64,000 nucleotides of DNA from Streptomyces sp. A 4/2 (GTDB taxonomy: Bacteria > Actinomycetota > Actinomycetes > Streptomycetales > Streptomycetaceae). The notes beneath the pieces are model-generated. The model did not search any database, was not told the DNA's origin, and worked only from the letters and a program-made list of their open reading frames with translations. Below, piece by piece: positions 25,197-33,621 of the stretch. The DNA lies in contig NZ_CALNVW010000002.1 in the NCBI RefSeq assembly GCF_940670765.1, positions 186,001-250,000 on the forward strand, given 5' to 3'. Every line of letters starts with the position of its first letter. Positions within the stretch are counted from its first letter, which is position 1. The translations under genes and the position numbers were made by a program.

Positions 25197-25540
25197 GACG
25201 CCTCCACCACGCCTTCGCGGCGCGCGCGGGAGGCGATGATCGCGTTCTCGGCCTCGCGGCGCAGCTTGCGCTCGGCGAAGAAGCCGCCGGTCGGCAGCAC
25301 CGAGAGGACGAAGTAGAGGGCGGCGGTCTTCGCGGGCCACTTGGTGCGGTTCCAGGCGTCCGCCCAGAAGATCACGTAGAGCACGAAGAGGATGCCGTGC
25401 ACCATGCCCATCACCGGCACCGCGTTGAAGTCCGTCGTCCGCTTGAGCACGGAGCAGACGAGCAGCAGCAGGAAGGAGACGCCTTCGGGGGCGGATACCA
25501 GGCGGAGGCGGCGGATTGCGGATGCGGTCTTGATGTCCAC
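25193..25540 (-). CDS. DUF3817 family membrane protein
   Basis: 115-residue protein with three predicted membrane helices. Family features are [31 protein letters not shown] and [17 protein letters not shown] start at 25540, with GAAGG 8 nt upstream. First of a two-gene operon with the thiamine-binding-like protein. It is a paralogue of 23895-24233. Function unknown. Confidence 0.83.
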   Translation of the reverse strand: MDIKTASAIRRLRLVSAPEGVSFLLLLVCSVLKRTTDFNAVPVMGMVHGILFVLYVIFWADAWNRTKWPAKTAALYFVLSVLPTGGFFAERKLRREAENAIIASRARREGVVEAS

Positions 25541-25717
25541 GGAGGAAACCTTCAGCAGCGGGCGACGGGGGGCGTGATCACACGTACGCGTGATCTTGTG
25601 AAAGCACGCACAAACTCGGAACCATTGTGGCAGCCCCACATATCAGGGCTCTTTCAGGGTGCGTCCACACCCTGGGGACCCTGTTCGCCCTTGCCCCGGG
25701 CCGATACCGTCGTTCCT

Positions 25718-26356
25718 GTGGCTCAGTTCCGACTCCAAGGCAGCAGGATGCTCGCCGTCGACATGACAGGCGACGCCGTCAAAGCGAAGAACGGCTCGAT
25801 GGTCGCCTACGACGGCCAGATGACCTTCAAGAAGATGACCGGCGGCGGTGAGGGCCTCCGCGGGATGGTGACCCGGCGGCTGACCGGTGAGCAGATGACC
25901 GTGATGGAGGTGCGTGGCAAGGGCACGTGCTACTTCGCGGACCGTGCCACCGAGATCAATCTCGTCGCGCTGCACGGCGAGAAGCTCCATGTCGAGGCGA
26001 GCAACCTCCTCTGCACGGACGCCGGGCTGCGCACCGGGACGACCTTCACCGGCCTGCGCGGCGCCTCCCAGGGCAACGGTCTGTTCACCACCACCGTCGA
26101 GGGGACCGGGCAGGCCGCGATCCTGTCGGACGGTCCGGCGGTCGTGCTGCGGGTGAGCCCCCAGTACCCGCTCCAGGTCGACCCCGGCGCGTACATCGCG
26201 CACACCGGCAGTCTCCGGCAGCACTTCCAGACGGGTGTCGGCTTCCGCACGTTCATGGGCGAGGGGTCCGGCGAGTCCTTCCAGATCCGCTTCGAGGGCG
26301 AGGGCCTGGTGTACGTGCAGCCCAGCGAGCGTTCCACCATCGGGGGCGACGTCTGA
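25718..26356 (+). CDS. AIM24 family protein 1
   Basis: 212-residue beta-rich protein of the AIM24/TIGR00266 family. Repeated GxGxG-type strands are visible (GKGTCYFADRA, GNGLFTTTVEGTGQAAILS, EGEGLVYVQPS). The GTG has no ribosome-binding site, but TACCGT lies 7 nt upstream, so a leaderless mRNA is likely. It is the first of three overlapping aim24-like genes. Bacterial AIM24 proteins have no settled function; the mitochondrial homologue affects inner-membrane organisation. Confidence 0.85.
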   Translation: MAQFRLQGSRMLAVDMTGDAVKAKNGSMVAYDGQMTFKKMTGGGEGLRGMVTRRLTGEQMTVMEVRGKGTCYFADRATEINLVALHGEKLHVEASNLLCTDAGLRTGTTFTGLRGASQGNGLFTTTVEGTGQAAILSDGPAVVLRVSPQYPLQVDPGAYIAHTGSLRQHFQTGVGFRTFMGEGSGESFQIRFEGEGLVYVQPSERSTIGGDV

Positions 26357-27006
26357 TGCCGTTCGGTGAGATCAACTCGAAGATGGTCGAGGCGACGGTG
26401 GTCCCCGGCCAGAAGCTGTACTGCCAGCGCGGCGCGATGCTCGCGTACAAGGGCGACGTGACCTTCACCCCGAACATCCAGGGCGGGCAGGGCGGGGTGC
26501 TGTCCATGATCGGGCGGCGGGTGGCGAACGAGGCGACCCCGCTGATGACGGTCGAGGGGAACGGCACGGTGATGTTCGGTCACGGCGGCCACCACATCCA
26601 GCTGATCACCCTGGCCGGCGACACCCTGTACGTGGAGGCGGACCGGCTGCTGGCGTTCGACGGGTCGCTCAAGCAGGGCACGATGTTCATGGGCTCGCAG
26701 GGCGGGGTCATGGGGATGGTGCGCGGCCAGGTGGCCGGCCAGGGGCTCTTCACCACGACGCTGAAGGGCCACGGCGCGGTGGCGGTGATGGCACACGGCG
26801 GGGTCGTGGAGCTGCCGATCACGCCGCAGCGGCCGGTGCACGTCGATCCACAGGCGTACGTCGCCCACCACGGGGACGTACGCAACAAGCTCTCCGCGGC
26901 GCTCGGCTGGCGGGAGATGGTCGGCCGGGGCTCGGGCGAGGCGTTCCAGCTGGAGCTGTCGGGCAACGGCTCGGTGTACGTACAGGCCTCGGAGGAGAAG
27001 CTGTGA
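26356..27006 (+). CDS. AIM24 family protein 2
   Basis: 216-residue AIM24-family protein. It begins MPFGEINSKMVEATVVPGQK, with VDPQAYVAHHGDV and GSGEAFQLELSGNGSVYVQA near the end. The start shares one base with the previous stop (TGATG). The two are clear paralogues with the same length and motif order, so probably interacting subunits or products of tandem duplication. Confidence 0.85.
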   Translation: MPFGEINSKMVEATVVPGQKLYCQRGAMLAYKGDVTFTPNIQGGQGGVLSMIGRRVANEATPLMTVEGNGTVMFGHGGHHIQLITLAGDTLYVEADRLLAFDGSLKQGTMFMGSQGGVMGMVRGQVAGQGLFTTTLKGHGAVAVMAHGGVVELPITPQRPVHVDPQAYVAHHGDVRNKLSAALGWREMVGRGSGEAFQLELSGNGSVYVQASEEKL

Positions 27007-27779
27007 CGGGACCCGTGGTCCACGACCCGTTGACGTTGCCCGCCAACGACAACGTCAACAACTACACCTTCTGCGTGGAGCTCAAGAGCAGTCAGTGGTT
27101 CCTGCAGAAGGGCAAGATGATCGCCTACTACGGGCGCATCGACTACAGCGGATTCGGTAACGGCCGCCTCGACCATCTGCTGCGCAGCAGCTTCCACTCG
27201 CCGATCCACGCCGCGGACTGGGTGGTGGCGGAGGGCTCGGGGAAGATGCTGCTCGCCGACCGGGCCTTCGATGTGAATTCGTACGACCTGGAGGACGGCA
27301 ACCTCACGATCCGCTCGGGGAACCTGCTGGCCTTCGAGCCCTCGCTGGCCCTGAAGCAGTCGATCGTGCCGGGCTTCCTCACGCTGCTCGGCACGGGCAC
27401 GTTCGTGGCCGCCTCGAACGGTCCCGTCGTCTTCATGGAGCCGCCGATCCGGGTGGACCCGCAGGCGCTGGTCGGCTGGGCGGACTGTCCGTCGCCGTGC
27501 CACCACTACGACCACGCCTACATGACAGGGGTGCTGGGCGGGATCAGATCGCTCACCGGTCTCGGCGGTACGTCCGGCGAGGAGCACCAGTTCGAGTTCG
27601 TGGGGGCCGGGACCGTGCTGCTCCAGTCGACCGAGGCGCTGCTGCCGGAGCAGCCGACCGGGCCGGTGCCGGACGAGCCCGGAATTCCTGGTGGACAAGG
27701 ACCGCGTTCCGGCCAAAACAGCGCAGGATCGCGGTTTCCCGGCCAGGTCGGAGATCTTCAGCGCCGCTTCGGGCTGTGA
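27003..27779 (+). CDS. AIM24 family protein 3 with Cys/His cluster
   Basis: 258 residues, the most diverged AIM24 member of the operon. The N-terminus, including LQKGKMIAYYGRIDYSGFGNG, and the C-terminal GAGTVLLQSTEALLP keep the family pattern. Unique to this copy is DCPSPCHHYDH at residues 161-171, with C162, C166, H167, H168 and H171, a plausible metal site. A Pro/Gly-rich tail of about 40 residues follows. The GTGA overlap with the previous gene makes the three genes one translationally coupled unit. Confidence 0.85.
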   Translation: MTGPVVHDPLTLPANDNVNNYTFCVELKSSQWFLQKGKMIAYYGRIDYSGFGNGRLDHLLRSSFHSPIHAADWVVAEGSGKMLLADRAFDVNSYDLEDGNLTIRSGNLLAFEPSLALKQSIVPGFLTLLGTGTFVAASNGPVVFMEPPIRVDPQALVGWADCPSPCHHYDHAYMTGVLGGIRSLTGLGGTSGEEHQFEFVGAGTVLLQSTEALLPEQPTGPVPDEPGIPGGQGPRSGQNSAGSRFPGQVGDLQRRFGL

Positions 27780-27850
27780 GCGATAGTCTGCGGAGGGTGA
27801 CGTCGAACACCTGAACCCCGACGCGTGTCATGCGTCACCCCCTCCCAGAA

Positions 27851-27880
27851 TTGTCCAATATTCAACTTCTTAGGTAGAAT
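27851..27880 (+). promoter_or_regulatory. Leaderless promoter of the MarR gene at 27888
   Basis: TTGTCC (27851-27856), 18-nt spacer, TAGAAT (27875-27880), then 7 nt to the ATG. This is a near-consensus housekeeping promoter with transcription probably starting at the A of the ATG. The AT-rich spacer contains an imperfect TTCAACTT / AGGTAGAA inverted repeat that could be an autoregulatory site. Confidence 0.65.
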
Positions 27881-27887
27881 TCTCATC

Positions 27888-28361
27888 ATGGAGACCGAGA
27901 CAGCCACCCCTTGGCTGAGCGATGCCGAGCAGTGCGCCTGGCGCACCTACCTGGACGTCAACAGGCTGCTGACGTATCAGCTGGAGAAGGACCTCCAGCC
28001 GTTCGGGCTGACCATGAACGACTACGAGATCCTGGTCAATCTCTCGGAGGCGGAGGACAAGCGGATGCGGATGAGCGATCTCGCCGCCGCCACCCTCCAG
28101 TCCAAGAGCCGCCTCTCGCACCAGATCACCCGCATGGAGAAGGCCGAACTGGTCCGCAGGGAGCACTGCGAGTCCGACCGGCGCGGGCTGTTCGCCGTCC
28201 TCACCGACCTCGGCGGCGAGACCATGCAGAAGGTCGCACCGCACCATGTCGCGTCGGTGCGCAACCACTTCGTCGGCCTGCTGACCCCCGAGGCGCTGGC
28301 CGACCTGCGTGAGTCGCTGACGCCGGTCGCGGATCAGCTCCGGGGACTCCGCAAGGCCTGA
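27888..28361 (+). CDS. MarR-family regulator, AbsC-like
   Basis: 157-residue winged-helix protein. It has LEKDLQPFGLTMNDYEILVNLSE near residues 30-52, the recognition helix ATLQSKSRLSHQITRMEKAEL and the wing REHCESDRRGLFAVLT. The sequence and position recall AbsC (SCO5405), a pleiotropic antibiotic regulator in S. coelicolor linked to zinc and the coelibactin cluster; this is from memory. It is convergent with the two-component system, with only 16 bp between the genes. The start fits a leaderless transcript. Confidence 0.88.
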   Translation: METETATPWLSDAEQCAWRTYLDVNRLLTYQLEKDLQPFGLTMNDYEILVNLSEAEDKRMRMSDLAAATLQSKSRLSHQITRMEKAELVRREHCESDRRGLFAVLTDLGGETMQKVAPHHVASVRNHFVGLLTPEALADLRESLTPVADQLRGLRKA

Positions 28362-28377
28362 GCCGTCCGGACCGGGC

Positions 28378-29868
28378 CTATGCCGACGCGGGGAGCCGCA
28401 GCACGAAAGCGGCGCCGTCGCCGACCGTGAGCGTGCCACCGTGCCGGTGGGCCACGTCGCGGGCGATGGCAAGGCCGAGACCGGCACCACCGTCGTCCCG
28501 GGTCCGCGCGTCGTCGAGCCGTACGAACCGCTCGAAGATCCGCTCGCGCTCCGCGGCGGGCACCCCCGGGCCGTCGTCGGCCACCTCCGTGACGACATAG
28601 CCGGCCTCCGCACGCAGGGACACCGTGACCGCGGTACGGGCGTGCCGCTGCGCGTTGTCCAGCAGATTGCCGATCACCCGCGCCAACTGCCCGCGCGAGC
28701 CCGCCACTTCGAGTCCGTCAGGGGCGTGGACCGTCACCGGGACCCGCCCCGTGCGCCGCTGGGACACCTCCTCGCACACCAGCGCCCGCAGGTCGATCCT
28801 GCCCTCCCCCGGCCGTTCTCCCGCGTCCAGCCGCGCGAGCAGCAGCAGGTCGGCGGCGAGTTGCTGCAGCCGTACGGTGTCCGCGACCGCGCCGTCCACA
28901 TCGAGCAACTCCGGGTGCGCGGAGCCGACTTCCAGCTGGGTGCGCAGACTCGCGATCGGGCTGCGCAGTTCGTGCGAGGCGTCCGCGACGAAGCGCCGCT
29001 GGCGGTCGACGGACGTCTCCAGTGCGGCGAGGGTCTCGTTGGTCGTACGGGCCAGCCGGGCGATCTCGTCGTGCGAACGGGGCTCGGGCACCCGGCGGGT
29101 CAGGTCCTCGGAGGCGGTGACCGCCGCCATCTCGCGCCGGATCCCCTCGACCGGGCGCAGCGCACGGCGGGTGACCAGCCAGGTGACGCCGGCGACGACG
29201 AGCAACAGGACCGGCAGGCCGACGAGCATCGCGTCGCGGACCGTGGTGACGGCGCTCTGCTCGGTGGCCAGGGGCGCGCCCGCGTACACCACGAGGGTCT
29301 CGTCACTGCCGTTGGTCACCTCCACCGCGGCGAAGCGGTAGTCGGCGGTGTCACCGTCGACGGTCGCCGTGCCGGAGCCGAAGTGCGTCCTGTCGCGGGA
29401 GACTTCGCCGCGGGGCGGGTCGTCGCTGCCGTGTCCGCTGTCGTGGTCGTCGTCGTGGTCGCCATCGTCGTCGTCCGCGGACGGCGCCCGCGGCCGTACC
29501 TCGGTGGTGGCCGTCCCGGTCACGGCGTCCAGATCGTCGCTGACCGCACGCACCCGGCCGTGCTCGGTCACCACCTGTACCGGGTTCTCGTCGGAGTCGG
29601 GCAGGTGGAGCTTGCCGTACGGAACGTCGAGGGCGACCTGCGAGGCGACGCCCTGGGCGGCCACCTCGGCCCGCAGATCGGTCTGTTCGGTGAGGTGGGA
29701 GCGCAGGACCAGCAGGACGGACAGCCCGGCGGCGACCAGTGCGACGGCGACGACGGCCGTCGCGCCGAGCGCGGCCTTCGCCCGTACCGAGCCGAAGAGC
29801 CGCCGCACCGGGTTGCGGGTCATCGGGGTGCGGGTCACCGGATCGCTGGTCACCGGATCGCGGGTCAC
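28378..29868 (-). CDS. Sensor histidine kinase with Asp/His-rich sensor loop (RapA2-like position)
   Basis: 496-residue membrane kinase. TM1 is at about 31-56, the extracytoplasmic sensor at 57-212 and TM2 at about 213-233. HAMP follows, then the H-box DASHELRSP (His299), N-box NLLDNAQRH, and G-boxes ADDGPGV and GAGLGLAIA. The sensor contains a striking acidic/histidine run at residues 132-150 (DDDDGDHDDDHDSGHGSDD), a likely divalent-metal-binding loop. The GTG start overlaps the regulator stop. The DNA there is a 15-bp repeat giving four alternative in-frame starts. By position it corresponds to S. coelicolor rapA2 (SCO5404), from memory. Confidence 0.92.
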   Translation of the reverse strand: MTRDPVTSDPVTRTPMTRNPVRRLFGSVRAKAALGATAVVAVALVAAGLSVLLVLRSHLTEQTDLRAEVAAQGVASQVALDVPYGKLHLPDSDENPVQVVTEHGRVRAVSDDLDAVTGTATTEVRPRAPSADDDDGDHDDDHDSGHGSDDPPRGEVSRDRTHFGSGTATVDGDTADYRFAAVEVTNGSDETLVVYAGAPLATEQSAVTTVRDAMLVGLPVLLLVVAGVTWLVTRRALRPVEGIRREMAAVTASEDLTRRVPEPRSHDEIARLARTTNETLAALETSVDRQRRFVADASHELRSPIASLRTQLEVGSAHPELLDVDGAVADTVRLQQLAADLLLLARLDAGERPGEGRIDLRALVCEEVSQRRTGRVPVTVHAPDGLEVAGSRGQLARVIGNLLDNAQRHARTAVTVSLRAEAGYVVTEVADDGPGVPAAERERIFERFVRLDDARTRDDGGAGLGLAIARDVAHRHGGTLTVGDGAAFVLRLPASA

Positions 29869-30527
29869 CGGGACACCAGCCGGTACCCGGCGCCGCGTAC
29901 CGTCTCGATGCGCCCGGCACCCAGCTTGCGGCGCAGCGCGCTGACGTACACCTCGACGATGTTCGGGTCGCCCTCGTAGGCGAAGTCCCAGACGTGCTCC
30001 AGGATCTCCGGCTTGCCGACCACTTCGCCCGCGCGCACGGCGAGCTGTTCCAGTACGGCGAACTCCTTGGCGGTGAGGGCGACTTCGTCGTCACCGCAGT
30101 GCACCCGGCGGGTGGCGGTGTCGATGCTCAGCTCCCCCGCGGTCAGCACGGGCGACGGGCGCCCGGCGGACCGGCGCCGGATCAGGGCCCTGATCCGGGC
30201 GACGAGGACGAGGTAGGAGAACGGCTTGGTGAGGTAGTCGTCGGCGCCGGTGTCCAGGCCCTCGGCCTCGTCGTACTCGCCGTCCTTGGCGGTGAGCATC
30301 AGGATGGGTACGTCGTTGCCCGCGGCCCGGAGCGCCGCGCAGACCCGGTAGCCGTTCATGCCGGGCAGCATGATGTCGAGAACGACCAGGTCGTACGGGA
30401 TCTCACCGGCCCGGTACAGCCCTTCGAGCCCGTCGTGCACGACGTCCACGGCGAAGCCCTCGGCGGTGAGTCCCGCGGCCAGGGACCTCGCGAGCCGCTT
30501 CTCGTCCTCCACGATCAAAAGGCGCAT
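29865..30527 (-). CDS. OmpR-family response regulator (RapA1-like position)
   Basis: 220-residue regulator. The receiver has MRLLIVEDEK, the phospho-acceptor Asp in LVVLDIMLPG and DDYLTKPFSY. The winged helix starts around 125 (LTAKEFAVLEQL) and ends in VRGAGYRLVSR. ATG 30527 has GAGGGTG upstream. Operon with the kinase (4-nt overlap). TTCAG repeats just upstream are probable binding sites controlling itself and the divergent PepSY gene. By position it matches rapA1 (SCO5403), reported to affect antibiotic production in S. coelicolor. Confidence 0.93.
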   Translation of the reverse strand: MRLLIVEDEKRLARSLAAGLTAEGFAVDVVHDGLEGLYRAGEIPYDLVVLDIMLPGMNGYRVCAALRAAGNDVPILMLTAKDGEYDEAEGLDTGADDYLTKPFSYLVLVARIRALIRRRSAGRPSPVLTAGELSIDTATRRVHCGDDEVALTAKEFAVLEQLAVRAGEVVGKPEILEHVWDFAYEGDPNIVEVYVSALRRKLGAGRIETVRGAGYRLVSR

Positions 30528-30550
30528 GGGGACACCCTCGCAAATCCGAC

Positions 30551-30587
30551 CTGAAGACTTCTTCAGGGGGCTTCAGGCTGCGTTCAG
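30551..30587. promoter_or_regulatory. TTCAG direct repeats between response regulator and PepSY gene
   Basis: TTCAG at 30562, 30572 and 30583 (10- and 11-bp steps), preceded by the reverse element CTGAAG at 30551. Helical-turn spacing of direct repeats is the usual site form for OmpR-family regulators. The cluster lies 24-60 nt upstream of the regulator gene and about 110 nt upstream of the PepSY gene. Confidence 0.55.
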
Positions 30588-30693
30588 CCCCCTCCCGGCA
30601 GGTTGGTGACCGTCCGGCACCCGGACCGGGCCCACGTCGAGCACCGGACCGGGCCCACGTCGAGCACCACGTCGAGCACCAGGAGGAACCCTC

Positions 30694-31308
30694 ATGAAGC
30701 GCAATATCGTCATCGCCGGAATCGCGGCGGCAGCGCTGGTCGCGGGCGGCACGGCCACGGCGGTCGCTCTGACCGGCGGCAGCGGTGGTTCTCCGGCGGC
30801 GGGCGCGGCCCCGTCCGTGACCGCGCCGGCGTCGGGCATCGCGCTGCGGTCCGGGTCCGGTTCCGGTTCCACGGGGCCGGTCTCCGTGGAACAGGTGATC
30901 CGGGCGGCACAGGCGCGCACCCCCGGCACGGTGACCTCCGCCGAACTGGACCACGGCCGCTGGGAGGTGGACCTGTACGGCAAGGACGGCACCTGGCACG
31001 AACTCCGCCTCGACCCGCGCTCCGGCAAGGTCACCTCCTCGCGCACCGACGACGGCGACCAGGACGACCGCAAGGGCGCCCCCGTCACCGCCGCCCGCGC
31101 GGCAGCGGCTGCCCGCGGAGCCGTAGCGGGCACGGTGACCTCCGTCGAGCTCGACAACGGCCGCTGGGAGGCCGAGGTGACGGCCACCGGCGGCGCGCGG
31201 CACGAGGTCTACGTCGACCTGGACACCGGCAAGGTCACGGCCGAGCACCTGCACCGGCACGAGCACGACGGCCACGAGGACGACCACCAGGACCGGGACG
31301 ACGACTGA
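30694..31308 (+). CDS. PepSY-domain protein with Asp/His-rich tail
   Basis: 204-residue protein with an N-terminal hydrophobic export or anchor segment (residues 4-27) and a Gly/Ser-rich linker. Two PepSY domains follow, about 62-117 and 131-183 (VTSAELDHGRWEVDLY and VTSVELDNGRWEAEVT are the parallel strands). The tail at 185-204 is almost all His and Asp. ATG preceded by AGGAGG-like AGGAGGAA. PepSY proteins of this kind often sit beside two-component systems and modulate them; the tail mirrors the Asp/His loop of the kinase sensor. Its last 74 nt overlap the convergent MFS gene. Confidence 0.88.
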   Translation: MKRNIVIAGIAAAALVAGGTATAVALTGGSGGSPAAGAAPSVTAPASGIALRSGSGSGSTGPVSVEQVIRAAQARTPGTVTSAELDHGRWEVDLYGKDGTWHELRLDPRSGKVTSSRTDDGDQDDRKGAPVTAARAAAAARGAVAGTVTSVELDNGRWEAEVTATGGARHEVYVDLDTGKVTAEHLHRHEHDGHEDDHQDRDDD

Positions 31309-32479
31309 TCCGCGACCGGCTCCACAGGGCCGGCCCGGCGGAGAGCAGTGCGGGGGCCGCCGCGAGCGCGAAGCAGAGCGCGAGCGGCAGCCTTCCGATC
31401 AGCATGCCGGCGGCGGCCGTGCCGCCCGAAGAGCCCGCGTTCACCGCGGTGTTGACCCAGGCGCCCGCCCGGGTCCGGGCGTTCGGGGCGGCGGTCTCGT
31501 CGGCGATCAGGTACGCGGTGGTCAGCGCGGGGGCGACGAACAGCCCGGCCAGGGCGACGGCCCCGCCCAGTACGTACAGATTCGGCGCCCATCCGGCCCC
31601 GGCCAGGGAGAGCCCCAGGGCCGCGGCGATGAGCGGGAGCCGCGTCCCGGCCGGGGACCGCCAGGTGACCGCCCCGTTGACCAGCCCGCCGACGGCGCTG
31701 CCCGCGGAGAGCGCGGCCAGCACCCAGGCGACAGCCCCGGGGCGGTCCTGGTGCCCGGCGAAGGCCACCACCAGCAGCTCCAGCCCGCCGAGCCCGAGGC
31801 CGACCGCGAGGGCCACCACGACCGGCTGTCCGGGCAGGCCCGCCCGGACGCGTACGGCGGGAGCCGCGTCGTCCGCACGCGGGGCGGGCGGGACGTGTGC
31901 GACCGGTGACGAGACGAGTGCGAGGGTCCCCGTCAGCACCAGCACGGCGCTGACGGCCACCCCGGCCGCCGCCGACGCGTACGCCACCAGAACCCCGACG
32001 AGCACCGGTCCGGTGACGAAGAGCAGCTCCTCGGCCACGCCGTCCAGGCTGTACGCGCGCTGCAACAGCTCACGTTCGGGAAGGAGTTGACGCCACAGGG
32101 TCCGCATCGTCGGTCCGAGCGGCGGCGTACCGGCTCCGGCGGTCGCGGTCAGCGCCACGATCACCGGTGTGGGCGTACCGGGGTGGCGGGTCACCGCGGC
32201 GAGTACGAGCAGCAGTGCCGCGTAACCGCAGGCCATGGGGGTGAGGGCACGGCGCGGCCCGTACCGGTCGATGAGGGCTGCGCGGGCGGGCGAGAGGAGG
32301 ACGCTGGTCGCTCCGAAGAGCGCCATGGCGGTACCGGCGGCGCCGAAGGAGCCGGAGGCGCTCTTCACGGCGAGCAGCAGGGAGAGGGGGGCCGTCCCGT
32401 ACGAGAGACGGCCGATCAGGGCGGCGCCGAAGGTACGGCGGGCGTGCGGGGCACGCAGGACAGCGGCGTAGGACAGCAC
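31235..32479 (-). CDS. MFS transporter
   Basis: 414-residue major facilitator with about 12 hydrophobic helices and the loop motif DRYGPRRAL after helix 2. The GTG at 32479 is chosen because GAGGAA lies 7 nt upstream; a GTG at 32503 is in frame but lacks a site. The Arg/Gly-rich C-terminal tail is encoded by the same DNA that encodes the His/Asp tail of the PepSY protein on the other strand. Likely a drug or metabolite efflux pump; substrate unknown. Confidence 0.88.
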   Translation of the reverse strand: MLSYAAVLRAPHARRTFGAALIGRLSYGTAPLSLLLAVKSASGSFGAAGTAMALFGATSVLLSPARAALIDRYGPRRALTPMACGYAALLLVLAAVTRHPGTPTPVIVALTATAGAGTPPLGPTMRTLWRQLLPERELLQRAYSLDGVAEELLFVTGPVLVGVLVAYASAAAGVAVSAVLVLTGTLALVSSPVAHVPPAPRADDAAPAVRVRAGLPGQPVVVALAVGLGLGGLELLVVAFAGHQDRPGAVAWVLAALSAGSAVGGLVNGAVTWRSPAGTRLPLIAAALGLSLAGAGWAPNLYVLGGAVALAGLFVAPALTTAYLIADETAAPNARTRAGAWVNTAVNAGSSGGTAAAGMLIGRLPLALCFALAAAPALLSAGPALWSRSRISRRPGPGGRPRGRRARAGAGARP

Positions 32480-32568
32480 GGGAGTTCCTCGGAGAGCGGG
32501 CACGACAGGGACCTGGGTCGGGTCGTCGCGGCCTACGCACGGGGGAGGAACATCCGGCCAAGGTAGCA

Positions 32569-32607
32569 GGGGCCGGGCGGCAACCGCGCGGCCCCGCCCG
32601 GGTCCCC
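32569..32607. terminator. Hairpin after meaB
   Basis: GGGGCCGGGCGG (32569-32580) pairs with CCGCCCGG plus CCCC (32594-32607), with a 2-nt bulge. It lies just beyond the meaB stop on the minus strand. Confidence 0.6.
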
Positions 32608-32612
32608 GGACC

Positions 32613-33581
32613 TCAGCGCCCCGCCGTCACGCCCTCCACCAGCGCGTCCGCCGCCGCGTACGGGTCCAGTTCGCCCGCCACGATCCGCTCGGCCAGCGCG
32701 TCCAGCCGCCGGTCCCCCCGCAGGTCCCCGATCCGCTCACGGAGCGCCGTGACCGCGATCGTCTCGACCTCGTGCGCCGCCCGCGTACGCCTGCGGTCCT
32801 TGAGTACGCCGCGCTCCTCCATCCACGCCCGGTGCTTCTCCAGCGCCTCGACGACCTCGTCGATGCCCTCGCCCCGTGCGGCGACCGTCTTCACGATCGG
32901 CGGGCGCCAGTCGCCCGCGCCCCGGGACTCGCCCAGGCCCAGCATGTGGTTGAGCTCCCGGGCCGTGGCGTCCGCGCCGTCCCGGTCCGCCTTGTTGACC
33001 ACGTACACGTCGCCGATCTCCAGGATCCCGGCCTTCGCCGCCTGGATCCCGTCGCCCATGCCGGGGGCCAGCAGCACCACGGAGGTGTCGGCCTGCGAGG
33101 CGATCTCCACCTCGGACTGGCCGACCCCGACCGTCTCCACGAGCACCACGTCGCACCCCGCCGCGTCCAGCACCCGGATCGCCTGCGGGGCCGACCAGGC
33201 GAGGCCGCCCAGGTGGCCGCGGGTGGCCATCGAGCGGATGTAGACGCCGGGGTCCGAAGCGTGCTCGGACATCCGGACGCGGTCGCCGAGCAGCGCGCCC
33301 CCGGAGAAGGGGGACGACGGGTCGACGGCGAGCACGCCGACCCGCTTGCCGGCCCGCCGGTACGCGGCGACCAGCGCCGACGTCGAAGTCGACTTGCCGA
33401 CACCGGGCGATCCGGTGAGCCCGACCACGTACGCACCGCCGGTCAGCGGAGCGAGCCGGGCCATCACCTCGCGCAGCTGCGGGGACGCCCCCTCGACGAG
33501 GGAGATCAGCCGGGCCACGGCCCGGGGCCTGCCCGCTCGGGCCTGCTCGACCAGGGTGGGGACGTCCACGTCCACGTTCAC
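32613..33581 (-). CDS. meaB: Methylmalonyl-CoA mutase-associated GTPase MeaB
   Basis: 322-residue G3E-family GTPase that protects and reloads adenosylcobalamin in acyl-CoA mutases. P-loop GSPGVGKST near residue 57, the MeaB segment VLAVDPSSPFSGGALLGDR, Walker B VVLVETVGVGQSEVEI and NKAD for guanine specificity. Follows the thiolase gene by 40 nt on the same strand, so probably cotranscribed. Likely partners are methylmalonyl-CoA mutase elsewhere and IcmA/IcmB. GTG start. Confidence 0.95.
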   Translation of the reverse strand: MNVDVDVPTLVEQARAGRPRAVARLISLVEGASPQLREVMARLAPLTGGAYVVGLTGSPGVGKSTSTSALVAAYRRAGKRVGVLAVDPSSPFSGGALLGDRVRMSEHASDPGVYIRSMATRGHLGGLAWSAPQAIRVLDAAGCDVVLVETVGVGQSEVEIASQADTSVVLLAPGMGDGIQAAKAGILEIGDVYVVNKADRDGADATARELNHMLGLGESRGAGDWRPPIVKTVAARGEGIDEVVEALEKHRAWMEERGVLKDRRRTRAAHEVETIAVTALRERIGDLRGDRRLDALAERIVAGELDPYAAADALVEGVTAGR

Positions 33582-33621
33582 AGCTCCGCTCAGTCGATTC
33601 CGTACCTGCCGCGTCCGGGAA

